Of a DNA stretch of 64,000 nt, positions 22,214 through 31,931 are shown one piece after another; the first letter of the stretch is position 1, and each line of letters starts with the position of its first letter. Source of the stretch: Amblyomma americanum. Its lineage: Eukaryota; Arthropoda; Arachnida; Ixodida; Ixodidae. Made by a program: the position numbers and the translations under genes. The notes under the pieces were generated by a model. The model saw only the letters and a program-made list of their open reading frames with translations. It ran no database searches and had not been told where the DNA came from. The DNA lies in assembly GCF_052857255.1 (NCBI RefSeq), contig NC_135497.1, forward strand, positions 349,820,799 through 349,884,798, written 5' to 3'.

Positions 22214-22735
22214 TTAATCTCCACATTTTTCACAAACCGGTTTCTCTGGTATTGTCAGCAAAAAGTTGTGTGTAACGAGTGCGTGTGTCCAATGCGAAGA
22301 TGACAAACTTACTTCTACAAAACGTTCCCGGTGCTTACAGGTCTTCCATTCCCCCAGGACGGGATTTACAAATTGTAGCTTGTTAACTTCGCTGCCCCAT
22401 GAAGCCTGCCATTTTGCTCTCAGTTTGTTTTCTACAAACTTCATGCAGCCTTTGTGTGGCGTGTTTCCTTGTTTTACTTCTCAATACAGGCTTGCGCAAG
22501 AAAATGGCTTTTAAGTACGTGCATAGGCAAGAAATAAATCAGTTGTAAGTCCGGTGTCAGTGTGTGTGTGCCTTCTTCGTGTCCATCGCCTTCGCTTTCG
22601 CTGGTTCTTTGATAGAGTATGCATACATAAGCATGGCCCTTCTGTTTTCAAGGGGTGGGTAATTTGTTTCTACATAGAGACTATTTATGGGGGATGTTCT
22701 ATATGTGCCTGTTGAGAGACGCAAACGTATGTTAT
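22214..22735 (-). pseudogene. I-type LINE fragment related to the one at 1-1599
   Basis: Two segments resemble the first LINE. 22735-22600 contains RLRLSTGTYRTSPINSLYVE and 22444-22214 contains KLRAKWQASWGSEVNKLQF, NPVLGEWKTCKHRERF and LVTHNFLLTIPEKPVCEKC. The RNase H region expected between them is gone, so this copy carries an internal deletion. A SINE abuts its upstream end. Confidence 0.75.
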
Positions 22736-22988
22736 GTTGATGATTGAAGATTTTTACGGCGCAAGGGCACCTATGGCCAAAGAGCGCCATGGCACAGGGT
22801 ATTTTCCATTTCTCATGGTGGGGTCAAAGACCCATTTTCCCAAGCATTTCACCCTAAATAAGCCCATTACCAGACCAGGGGAAAGCTTTTACCTATTGTG
22901 TCACCGGTGGGTACCCGGCGGCACTGGGAATCGAACCCGCACCTTCCGCATGCGAGGCGCATGCTCAACCACTTGGCCACCGCTGCGG
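22736..22988 (-). mobile_element. tRNA-headed SINE (second family), minus strand
   Basis: Same family as 18650-18881. Minus-strand head CCGCAGCGGTGGCCAAGTGG with B-box GCGGGTTCGATTCCC; body with GGGTCTTTGACCCC; tail ATCTTCAATCATCAACAT. The head is better conserved than in the other copy. Confidence 0.8.
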
Positions 22989-23320
22989 TTAAAGGGGTTG
23001 AGACATCAAATTTTGAGGCTATAATAATCTTGTTGTGGGCTTCCTCTGTATGTAAGGTCACCTACGGCGAAGTATTGGATGCAACAAGCGCTTAAAATAT
23101 ATTTTAATTGAGCTCCAAAGAATCCCTTAATGCTCTTTCTCACGATCGAAGCCTATCGCTAGCGTTATAGGTAGTGACGTAGAGCCCTGGAAATATCAGT
23201 AAACAGTATTGACATCACAGCACAGTAAAGTGACGCACTATGAACGGCGACGCGCGACGTGGGCGAGGCGCTGCTTCAGCGCCTCAGCGGTCGGTGTGCT
23301 GATCGGCATATATGCCGTCA

Positions 23321-24033
23321 CTGAGAATAGCCGGTTTTTCGCTTCCTCCGTCGTCTCCATCGCCGCCGGAGCTGACGGAGGGGAATGAATTTGGATCAGT
23401 TTCCCCCCCAATCGGGCGGCCGGTGCCGCTGGGCCCTGCTCTACGTTTTCGTCGAGCGGCGGCGACGGAGCCCCGCCACACAAAAAACGTGTCAGTCACA
23501 GCGCGAGCTCGCCTCACGTGACCCACGGCTTGCTTGTTGCGAGCGAGAGATGGCGCTGGCGAGCGTCGCGGCTTCGGCGGCGGCAATGCGTGGGTGCGCG
23601 GTCTCCCAGTACCTGGCCAAGCGAGCCATCGCCACTGGCCGGGCTGCCAGCGTCATGAGCCTCCGGGACATTCGTTTGAGTCCAGTGGGGCCGTGCGGGT
23701 CCCCAATGACCTGCGCGTCCTGAACTCCCCTGTGTGTAATAAAGTTTCCACCACCACCACCGGACACAAGAAAAGAAGCCCCCCCCCCCTCTTTTTTTTT
23801 CTTTTCTCCGTCGTTAGATGCACGCGTCTTGCGCCCCGAAAAGCGCCCGCTGCCAAGGAACAGAGATAGGATGACGGTTTGATTTCATTTGGCAATATAC
23901 GAGGCGTTCGAGGTAAACGAGGCTCCGATGAGTTTAGTGTTTGCTTTGGGCGCGGGATATACGATAAGCGAATTTGCATCTCTTGCGCTCAAGTAGCACC
24001 ACTGTCGTGTATTTGGATTTCTCGCGCTACCGG
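23321..24033 (+). repeat. Unclassified dispersed repeat, module 2 (copy 1)
   Basis: About 700 bases closely matching 53208-53918, from TGAGAAT to CTCGCGCTA. Shared landmarks: CGGTGCCGCTGGGCCCT, GAGATGGCGCTGGCGAGCG, AATAAAGTTTCCACCACCACC at about 23738, a C-run/T-run near 23780, and GGCAATATACGAGGCGTTC. No intact ORF is shared. The internal AATAAA plus CCACC stretch resembles a retroelement 3' end. Just upstream, 23268-23288 forms a perfect 9-bp hairpin. Confidence 0.8.
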
Positions 24034-24127
24034 CCAACGCGCAGGCGAGCGTTGACCGGCCAAGACAGAGATAGAGCTGGAGGGAAGGAGGGGGGTGGTT
24101 TTCCCGGAACCCCACAGAGGTCCCCAC

Positions 24128-24628
24128 AAGAGTCACTAAATAAAGACTTAGAGTACCGTCACTGCAGCACGGCGGTAAGCAGGAGCGGCCATTTTGTTGT
24201 TTATCATTGTTGCCAGATTGCCGCTTCGGTGACCTCGCCGCTAACTTTGGCCCGGCCATTTTGTAAACAACGCTGTTAGCCACCCTGCGCTGCGGCGGGG
24301 ATCGTAGCCGTACGGCATGGAGCCGCTCAGATGCAAACGGTACAGCTGTTGCCTTCAGTTTATGCTTTCTTCGTGCGGAGCTGAAATGCTTGGAGGCACG
24401 GAATCCCTGGTCACTGAGTCGGTCACCGGCAGCACTCGCAGCGTCGCAGCACTAGGACTACCACAGTTGCCCGACTGAAAACGCATAAGCCACAAAATGG
24501 CAACCCCCATGAACCGTCGCAGTGAAAACAAATATCACGTGATGCAAACTGCCCAATGATCGTGGCGGCGGCACAGAACAATAGGAGAAAAGAGTGCCGG
24601 TACTCTAAGTCTTTATTTAGTGACTCTA
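24128..24628. mobile_element. hAT-like MITE, 501 bp
   Basis: Terminal inverted repeats of about 30 bp are identical on both sides except the outermost base (AAGAGTCACTAAATA... against TAGAGTCACTAAATA...). An 8-bp direct repeat GTCCCCAC flanks the element at 24120-24127 and 24629-24636. Eight bases with T at position 2 and A at position 7 is the hAT pattern. There is no transposase, so it is non-autonomous. GGCCATTTTGT occurs twice inside. Confidence 0.8.
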
Positions 24629-25511
24629 GTCCCCACCTAGGTCTGAGGGGTCCTCACCGCCGGGCGAGGCGGTTCTGGACGCCCGCGCGATGCTGAGAAC
24701 AAATAAGCGTAGCGTACGGTGAGGTGCGGGCGCGGCGAGAAGACGCCGCGGCTGAGCCGCGGCGGCTCCGAAGCCCGAGGACGGGGCATACCAACGGCTC
24801 TCAAGAAGTGGGCGGGGTTAACGAAACGTAGGTGTACTTACAAAAGGGATGCTGACGCACGTTCAGAGGCAGCATCGACAGGCTGGCGCCGCTTTCCAAA
24901 TTTTGGGGGGACGCCTGTCAACAGTCGGCACGAAGACGAGTAGTTTGATATTTTCGGCTGTAGCGGCTCGGTTGAGATCGGTAATTGCCGTAATGCTTGG
25001 AGCGGCCAGGTCACGGGTTCTCAGGAAGCCGGTGACCTGTGAGATTGCCTTTGATGTATTTTCGTGTGTTTCTTTTTACTTGGTAAGGGAGAGAGTTTGA
25101 GTGATACTGTGGAAGTATGGGGTGTGACACGTAAACCTAGTGGGCCAATCATTTCGAGGGCCCGTTCCCGGAATGCCATCTTTTAAAAACAATTTTGATG
25201 TTCTTATCGTGCTGAGTATTTTAGGGAGAGGGGTTTGAACTTTGCAGGAACCTGGAAGACATGCCATGCCGTTTGTATACAAATCATGTTTTAGTTTGTT
25301 GTGATAGTGCGGTGCCAAATGTGGGAGAGGCTCCTAGGTTTCAAAACCGGGTTTCGGAGCCTGGAAAATTTTTCTGAGCTACATTTCGATCTCTTGCATC
25401 TTCGGCGATTCCAAAGAGGGAAGATTTTCCCTCAGCCAGTTCCACGTAATCACTCGCCGTTTACTCTTTTATAAATATGTGAATTCCTGTATGAAGATTC
25501 AGTTTGCCTTC
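24629..25511. other. Spacer left of the LTR element, with a possible decayed minus-strand ORF
   Basis: 24739-24772 holds a GC-rich palindrome (CGCCGCGGCT/AGCCGCGGCG). A minus-strand frame 25318-25076 continues past a stop to about 24870 and reads protein-like (RDLAAPSITAITDLNRAA), but no family is recognised. The last four bases, CTTC (25508-25511), are the LTR element's target duplication. Confidence 0.35.
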
Positions 25512-26454
25512 TGTGACGTTCCTTGTGTGTGTTACGAGGTTCCGCGTTCGACGGCGCGGCGTAGACGGAGACCCAGATGACAGCGGCATCATCAATTACC
25601 CAGCCATGCTCTTTGAGAGTGACGACCAGAACGAAGGGGTTTAAGCCCAACCGGACCCAACCGGACCCGCCGCCGCCGCCGCAGGGAAACGGGCTTTATC
25701 CTCCCCAATTGCCGTGGCGGTTCCAGGGGCGGCCTTGTTTCGGTGGGCCTGGCCCCTCCCGAGCACATCCCAGGACAAGGGACCACTTTCCCGGCCTTTT
25801 AGTGACCTCGCGTTCCGGCCTTGAGGGGCGAGTGTCATTTGATGGAGAACGGAGGCCGATGACCCGCGGGAACTGTCAGCGGGCCAGAGCGCGCCTTACC
25901 TTGAGGAGCGAGTGTCAGTTGATGGATGGAGAACGGAGGCCGGTGACCCGCGGGAACTGTCAGCGGGCCAGAGCGCGCCTTACCACAGCCGACGCTATGC
26001 GCTACCTCGAAGACATCCTTCTTTCCCTCGGACTCAACACGTGAGGGGGGCGAGACCATAAGTGCGGTGGTATGTTTGTGCGCCCAAGTGAAAGTCCTAG
26101 CCCCCTCCTTCCCCTCCGGCGTGGCGTCCTCACCCTAGGGAGTGTGGGGAGAAGAGGATATAAAACTCGACAAGCAGTACCGAAGGAGGAACGCTCAGGA
26201 CGACATCGTTCGCCAAGAGGGCCTTCAGCGCCGAAGCCCGACGGCGTGCAGCTTCTGCCAGCAACCGCTCGAGCCCAACTCCCGAGCCACTCCATCGCCC
26301 CCATGAAGTCGTCGGCACGTAAGCTCGGACGCCTCAGCCTCTGAATCTTAATCATGTATAATTATTGAATATATCTGTTTGTTTAAACTGAGCCATACGG
26401 TGTCTCTTTGCCTCTCCGTCCCGTGTGGACCTGCGCATTATGGGGGTCATCACA
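25512..26454 (+). repeat. 5' LTR
   Basis: 943 bp. TATAAAA at 26159-26165, with transcription expected to start about 30 bases on. Upstream (U3) lies a tandem duplication: 25821-25900 and 25901-25984 are near-identical, the second with 4 extra bases. A 155-codon frame (25577-26044) is open in both LTRs but contains the duplication and looks accidental. Confidence 0.93.
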
Positions 26455-26455
26455 C

Positions 26456-26471
26456 TGGTGTCAGAAGTGGG
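26456..26471 (+). promoter_or_regulatory. Primer binding site, tRNA-Leu type
   Basis: TGGTGTCAGAAGTGGG begins one base after the LTR. It is complementary to the 3' end of a tRNA-Leu (…CCCACTTCTGACA plus CCA), the likely primer for minus-strand DNA synthesis. Confidence 0.8.
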
Positions 26472-26609
26472 GTCTCAAAAGCAAATGTCCTCTGAATGCT
26501 GTGACATTCATGACTTCAAAATTGTAATCAAAAGGGAATCACGGGACTGATTGTGGGACTTTTACCCCCATTTGAGAGGCTTGAGGCACTGGAGGGCTTG
26601 AAAAAAAAA

Positions 26610-27551
26610 ATGACTGTATCTGAGGGAGCTCCCACTCCACAGCCGTCGCTCGGAGCAAGCATGCTGGCATTAGGAAGCGTCATTCCGACGTTTACGGGAG
26701 ATAAGACAGGGGTTCCAATCTGCGATTTCTTTTCCATGCTAGAAGAGATTGGGAAAATGGGGGGATGGTCCGATGCTCAAATGCTGGGAATGGCGAGGTG
26801 TAAGATGGCAGGAGCTGCTCATGATTTTGCTTGGCGAGACGAAAAAGTAAAATCCACAAAATCATTTGCGGAATTTAAGAAGCTCGCGTTTGAGCATTTC
26901 GACACTGAACCACGTCACGTGCGGGTACAGAGGTTCCGTGACGCCGGGCAGATGGTAGGGGAGGACGTGCGAACGTTTGCGTCGCGGCCTCAGCGCTTAG
27001 CGCGCGATACGTTAAGCAGGGAGGAGGAAGGAGACCAGCTAAAGAAGAAATACGCGGAGGATATACTTAAAGAGGAAATGACCGCTTTGTTCGTGGCTGG
27101 TCTGCAAGACCCCGTGCGCCGGTTCGTGCTCTCGCGCAAGCCGAGCAATTTCGACCAAGCCGTGGAGGCCGCATTGGATGAGGAACGAAATGAGGCGTTA
27201 ACGACAGCCGCAGCGAGAGTACGCGTCATAGAGAGAGCGGTGCTCAACCCTGAGGTTGCTCTCTTGACAGAGCGGTTAGATCGCTTAGAACAGCTGCTAT
27301 CTCAGCAGGTGGAACGCCAGGTTGAAGCGCGCGCTCAACAGCGCCCATTCGCTGGAAACCGGAGACCGCCACAAAGCTACAGGCGCGGTATGCGAGATTT
27401 TGAAGAAATCGTATGCTTCGCTTGCCAGGGTCGCGGACACATCGCCAGGTTCTGCCAAAACGTGCGCCGTGGGGAGCCACAAAGAGAAGCAGGCGAGACA
27501 CGCCCTAAGCAAGCCTACAGCGGGGCTCCAGATACCAAGACAAAAAACTAG
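26610..27551 (+). CDS. Gypsy gag polyprotein
   Basis: 313 codons from ATG 26610. The frame is open from 26514 but has no earlier ATG. The capsid-like region has the retrotransposon gag pattern (GGWSDAQMLGMARCKM, AHDFAW, FKKLAFEHFD, VRVQRFRDAGQ, ALFVAGLQDPVRRFVL). One CCHC zinc knuckle, CFACQGRGHIARFC, lies near the C-terminus (27418-27459). The ORF ends in TAG at 27549-27551, directly after a slippery heptamer. The protein forms the particle that packages the element RNA. Confidence 0.9.
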   Translation: MTVSEGAPTPQPSLGASMLALGSVIPTFTGDKTGVPICDFFSMLEEIGKMGGWSDAQMLGMARCKMAGAAHDFAWRDEKVKSTKSFAEFKKLAFEHFDTEPRHVRVQRFRDAGQMVGEDVRTFASRPQRLARDTLSREEEGDQLKKKYAEDILKEEMTALFVAGLQDPVRRFVLSRKPSNFDQAVEAALDEERNEALTTAAARVRVIERAVLNPEVALLTERLDRLEQLLSQQVERQVEARAQQRPFAGNRRPPQSYRRGMRDFEEIVCFACQGRGHIARFCQNVRRGEPQREAGETRPKQAYSGAPDTKTKN

Positions 27552-27584
27552 ATAGTCCTCCCCAGCCTGATGAGCGTGGGGAGG
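27542..27584 (+). promoter_or_regulatory. -1 ribosomal frameshift signal between gag and pol
   Basis: Slippery heptamer A AAA AAC at 27542-27548, in register with gag codons AAA (27543) and AAC (27546), immediately before the gag stop. An 8-base spacer follows, then a perfect 8-bp GC-rich hairpin: CCTCCCCA (27557-27564) pairs with TGGGGAGG (27577-27584), loop 12 bases. Slipping back one base enters the pol frame exactly (next codon 27548). Confidence 0.85.
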
Positions 27585-30500
27585 GAGCAGTGGATGATGA
27601 GGTGGTGGTAGTTTGTGTGGCCGACGAGGCATGCCCTGTTGTGCGTTGCAAGTTAAATGGTTGTTGCATGGAATTGTTGATAGATACGGGGTCAAAGGTG
27701 ACATTGCTTAAGGAGAGCAGTTTTAACACGCTTCGAAGGAAGGGGGACCGCGAGGTGTTGGAAGCGTCTGGTGGTATGGCAACCAAATTTGTAGGCATAA
27801 CGGGGGATCCTCTTGGCATAAGTGGATTCTACCGGTTACACTTCTCTCTCGGCGGAATTGCATTGGAGCACCCCTGCTACGTATTCCCGGACACGGTGTC
27901 TCTGCCAAACGGAGTGTCAGGTATATTAGGGCAGGATTTTTTGAGAAAAGGGAAGGTAGTAGTCTCATTCTCTGAGGAAGAGGTTAATGCGGGCGGCTCA
28001 AAAGTTCCGTTTTTGAACAGGAGAGGGGCTGAGATTCGCATTACCGATATTGACACCCGCCAAACAGTGGGATCATTGGAGAAGGTATATTCGCGGGTTG
28101 CCGTCAGGCTGGTCGATGAGGCGGTTGTCCTTCCTTGGTCGGAGCACATTTTGTACGCGTTTGTGCCTTCAGATGTAGAGAGCGGCGCCGTGGGAGTGCT
28201 TGAGCCGGTCGACTCTCTCAGCAATGGCCTGAAGGCAGGCGCGTGCCTCGTGACAATTAATGACGCCCACAGAGTGCCCCTACGGGTGGTTAACTATAGC
28301 CAGCAGCCACTGAGCCTTCCCAAGAACAAAACATTGGCTTTCTTCACCTCTGCGATAGAGAAACGTGAGCCCACCGATACGGTACTCGCAACTGTAGAGC
28401 ATGCTAGTCCTTCGGCTGCTCCAAAGGTGTCGTTCGATCTTTCTCACGTAAAATCCAGGGAGAGGGAGGCTCTGGCTGGTTTGCTGAACGACTACTCGGA
28501 GGTATTCGCCGCGTCCAACCTGGATTTGGGCTGCTGTGGCGTTATAAAGCACAGGATAGAAACCGGCACTTCATCGCCCGTTTACCAGCGTGCGTACAGG
28601 ATTCCTTACTCCCAACGTGAGGAGATGGAGCGGCAGGTGCAGGACCTGATTGATCGCGGCATTGTCGAACACTCAAAGTCACCCTGGGGAGCACCAGCAC
28701 TATTGGTGGAAAAGCCAGATGGCTCGTATCGATTGGTAGTGGACTACCGCAAACTAAATGCCGTAACTCGCATCGATCCAAACCCCATCCCCAATATACA
28801 GGAGACGCTTTCTCAGCTGGGCTCTGCCAGGTACTTCACGGTAGTGGACATGGCGGCGGGATTCTGGCAGATTGCAATGGATCCGGGAGATGCCGAGAAA
28901 ACGGCATTCAACACGCCCTCAGGGCACTATGAATGGAAAAGAATGCCGATGGGTCTGGCCAACAGCCCTGCTGTCTGTCAGAGAACCGCTGATGTTATCC
29001 TGGCAGGTCTTCTGGGGAGGCTGTGCTTCGTGTATATGGATGACATAATCATATACAGTGACAGTTTTGAGAACCATTTGCGCGATATTGAGCACGTTTT
29101 GGTGCGACTAAGAGGAGCGGGTCTCAAGCTGAAGCCCTCTAAGTGCCAATTCCTCAAAAACGAGGTGAAATACCTCGGGCACGTTGTTTCAGCTGACGGC
29201 GTGCGACCGGACCCTGAGAAACTTAGGTGTGTCTCGGATTTTCCATCCCCGACTAGCGTCCGCCAGGTCCGGCAGTTTCTCGGCCTGATCGGTTACTACC
29301 GAAGGCACATAGAGGAGTTCGCCAAGCTCGCTAAGCCGCTCACCGCCTTAACAGCCAAAAATGTCGCCTTTCGCTGGGACGAAAACGCGGAGGATGCTTT
29401 TGGGGCCCTGAAAAGGAAGCTAATGAGTGCACCGCTGTTGCGCCACCCGGATTTTAATTTGCCCTTCGTTATGGCCGCAGATGCGTCAAAGTTCGCAGTT
29501 GGTGCCGTGCTATCTCAGGTTATTGAGGGCAAAGAACATCCCGTTGCTTTTGCTAGCCGACAGCTGAGCCCCACAGAGCAAAAGTACGGAGCTACGGAAA
29601 GGGAGTGCCTCGCCGTTGTCTGGGCAGTAAAGCACTTCAGATGCTACCTTTACGGCCGCAAATTCAAGCTAGTCACAGACTGCCATCCTCTGAAATGGGT
29701 GATGAGTGTCAGGGACCCTAGCTCGCGACTCGCTAGATGGAATCTACACCTGCAGGAATACTGCTTCGAAGTTGAGCACAAGTCAGGAAAGACACATCTG
29801 AATGCTGATGCACTCAGCCGCACAGCTGCCGTGGCAGCTATAGATGAGTTTGTCCCCGTAGTCGACCCCGCCGAATTACGCACAGAGCAGTGCAAAGATC
29901 CTGACCTGAAGCGAATAATCGAAAGCTTAGAGGGCGCACCGTCTCACCCCGAACAGCTAGGTTATTTCATTGGCAAAGACGGCACCCTGTGTCGGCGCAC
30001 GAGGCCAACCAGGAAAGGGAGACCAGAGAAAACCGCTTGGGAGAGAGTCGTCATACCTCGGTCGTGGACAGAAAGGGTTATTCGCGCGTTTCACGATGCG
30101 CCATGCGCCGGTCATTTTGGCGTAGCGAAGACACGCAGGCGTGTGGAGCGTTTGTACTTTTGGAGTGGCATGCGACAGGATGTTAGAGACTACTGTGCGA
30201 AGTGTCATTCCTGTCTCGAAAGAAAAACACCCAAGGGACGAAGACCAGCTCCAATTCAGCCGTTCCCTGAGGTTTCGGCTCCCTTCGAGCGGACAGGTAT
30301 GGACATAATTTGCCCATTGCCCACGACCACTTCCGGAAACAAGTACATTTTAGTATTTGTCGATCACCTTTCAAAATACGCGGAAGCGGTAGCACTCCCA
30401 GATCAGAAGGCAGACACGGTTGCAAGAGCATTTGTTGAACAGATCGTGCTCCGACATGGACCCCCGAGGCAACTCTTGACAGATCGGGGAACGAACTTCG

Positions 30501-31228
30501 TGTCGCAGCTAATGAGGAGAGTTTGCGAGCTGCTTAAGATCGCTAGGAAGCAGACAACACCGTACCATCCGGCTTGCAACGGCGCGGTGGAGCGACTGAA
30601 CCAAACCGTGGCCGGGTTCCTGTCGCATTTTGTTTCGCGCGACCAGCGGGACTGGGACTTGTGGCTCCCGTATGCAATGTTTGCCTACAATTCCGCAGCA
30701 CACGAGAGCACGGGCGAATCGCCATTCTTTCTTCTCTACGGCCGAGACCCGGACCAGCCTAGTGAAGTGCCAGAGGGCCCCCGTCGTGTCCCATGCGCTT
30801 CACTGGACGACTATAAGGTTGAGCTAGAATCGCGCTTGCAAGTGGCGAGGGACATCGCAAAGGAGGCCTTAAAGAAAGCGGCGAAGCGCAGGAAGGAGGT
30901 GCACGATCGCAGTGCTAGAGACGCGCAGTTTGATGTGGGGGACAGCGTGTACATTGAAAACTGCCAAAGGCAGATTGGGCTAGCTCGTAAGTTCCAGACG
31001 AAGTGGAGAGGACCGTGCGAGGTTGTCGAGAAGCTTTCTCCGGTAAACTTCAGAGTCCGAGACGTGAACCGGCGCTTGATAAGGATACACGCAAATCGCC
31101 TCAAGTCGGCACCGGTTCAGTATTCCCGAAATGAGGAAAGGGAAAGCGCGGATTTTGATGGGGACAGAAGTGAAGCGGAGCGCGCAGATAGTTCGCAAGA
31201 AACGCCCTCTCCTGCATTTGTTCGGTAG
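27548..31228 (+). CDS. Gypsy pol: protease, RT, RNase H, integrase
   Basis: About 1226 codons in the -1 frame relative to gag. The frame is already open across the gag stop, so a gag-pol fusion is expected and the GTG at 27590 is not a start. Order: aspartic protease (LLIDTGSK, near 27680), RT (VVDYRKLN, FVYMDDIIIYS with YMDD at 29033-29044), RNase H (AADASKFAVGAVL, ATERECLAVVWA, VTDCHPL), integrase HHCC zinc finger (H..H then CAKCHSC), DDE core (MDII..., LTDRGTNF near 30475, NGAVERLNQ), and a C-terminal GPY/F-like block (KWRGPCEVVEKLSP). All catalytic residues are present. Ends in TAG at 31226. Confidence 0.92.
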   Translation, partial: LDSPPQPDERGEGAVDDEVVVVCVADEACPVVRCKLNGCCMELLIDTGSKVTLLKESSFNTLRRKGDREVLEASGGMATKFVGITGDPLGISGFYRLHFSLGGIALEHPCYVFPDTVSLPNGVSGILGQDFLRKGKVVVSFSEEEVNAGGSKVPFLNRRGAEIRITDIDTRQTVGSLEKVYSRVAVRLVDEAVVLPWSEHILYAFVPSDVESGAVGVLEPVDSLSNGLKAGACLVTINDAHRVPLRVVNYSQQPLSLPKNKTLAFFTSAIEKREPTDTVLATVEHASPSAAPKVSFDLSHVKSREREALAGLLNDYSEVFAASNLDLGCCGVIKHRIETGTSSPVYQRAYRIPYSQREEMERQVQDLIDRGIVEHSKSPWGAPALLVEKPDGSYRLVVDYRKLNAVTRIDPNPIPNIQETLSQLGSARYFTVVDMAAGFWQIAMDPGDAEKTAFNTPSGHYEWKRMPMGLANSPAVCQRTADVILAGLLGRLCFVYMDDIIIYSDSFENHLRDIEHVLVRLRGAGLKLKPSKCQFLKNEVKYLGHVVSADGVRPDPEKLRCVSDFPSPTSVRQVRQFLGLIGYYRRHIEEFAKLAKPLTALTAKNVAFRWDENAEDAFGALKRKLMSAPLLRHPDFNLPFVMAADASKFAVGAVLSQVIEGKEHPVAFASRQLSPTEQKYGATERECLAVVWAVKHFRCYLYGRKFKLVTDCHPLKWVMSVRDPSSRLARWNLHLQEYCFEVEHKSGKTHLNADALSRTAAVAAIDEFVPVVDPAELRTEQCKDPDLKRIIESLEGAPSHPEQLGYFIGKDGTLCRRTRPTRKGRPEKTAWERVVIPRSWTERVIRAFHDAPCAGHFGVAKTRRRVERLYFWSGMRQDVRDYCAKCHSCLERKTPKGRRPAPIQPFPEVSAPFERTGMDIICPLPTTTSGNKYILVFVDHLSKYAEAVALPDQKADTVARAFVEQIVLRHGPPRQLLTDRGTNFVSQLMRRVCELLKIARKQTTPYHPACNGAVERLNQTVAGFLSHFVSRDQRDWDLWLPYAMFAYNSAAHESTGESPFFLLYGRDPDQPSEVPEGPRRVPCASLDDYKVELESRLQVARDIAKEALKKAAKRRKEVHDRSARDAQFDVGDSVYIENCQRQIGLARKFQTKWRGPCEVVEKLSPVNFRVRDVNRRLIRIHANRLKSAPVQYSRNEERESADFDGDRSEAERADSSQETPSPAFVR

Positions 31229-31438
31229 GCGCCAGAGGTGACGGCCGGAATGCCATCGGATTTACGTCATGCATTGCTAGAAGAAGAAGCGCGCCAGGTT
31301 GCCGCGCAGATAACGCCAGGAGAGGCTCCTGCCACGAGCCCTCGCGAGTCCCAAAGCAGAAAAAGGGTCACAGACTTACTTAGTATGACTCATGAAGGCC
31401 GATATCCGCTGCGAAATCGGAAAGCTAAGTCGGACTAA
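31229..31438 (+). CDS. In-frame continuation of pol after a TAG stop
   Basis: Directly after the pol stop the same frame stays open for 69 more codons. It ends in GRYPLRNRKAKSD, the kind of basic tail found at Gypsy pol C-termini. The stop could be a recent nonsense mutation or a readthrough site. The integrase core lies upstream and is unaffected. Confidence 0.55.
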   Translation, partial: APEVTAGMPSDLRHALLEEEARQVAAQITPGEAPATSPRESQSRKRVTDLLSMTHEGRYPLRNRKAKSD

Positions 31439-31931
31439 TGGCGTAAACAGAGCGGAGTTTTGAACTGGTTAGAATTGTGTAATGCCACAGCTCATAACAT
31501 TGCTATGTGCTTATGTGTTAAGTTATCGGAGTTGGTAGTTAAACCTTTCTGTCATTAAGTAACACCTTCACAGGAGAGCATGCGGAGCGCATGCAGAACC
31601 TGCCCTACTTCCTTTCGTTATCTATATTTTTGTCTGTGCCATGATCGTGCTAGAAGTGGGAGCTCCTTTGTAACTGTGGTAAATCTATTTCGTCCAGTTT
31701 GGACTAGAAAGGAGAGGCTTTGGTGCTGAGTTTCATGTTTATCTGTAAAAGAAGATCAGTGCTGCCCCTGGAGACGCCAGTTATGACAGCGGAGGAATAT
31801 GGTGTTGTGCAGTGGTGTTGAGTGCAGCGAAAAGTGTTTTGTCGGACGCACTGTGCGAGGCGATTCAGAAAGACAAGGGGAGCTGCATGGACTCAAATGT
31901 TCGGAGAACATTCTTCTGGAGGGTGAGCGAG

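Noticed and set aside
23385..23723. Ala/Arg-rich ORFs in GC-rich DNA
   Set aside because: All six frames are open because of base composition in this repeat; no frame is conserved in the other copy.
24870..25318. Minus-strand protein-like stretch (RDLAAPSITAITDLNRAA)
   Set aside because: Interrupted by a stop and not assignable to any family; kept only as a remark.
25577..26044. 155-codon ORF present in both LTRs
   Set aside because: It lies in U3 upstream of the TATA box, spans a tandem duplication and has no domain; its conservation follows from LTR identity.
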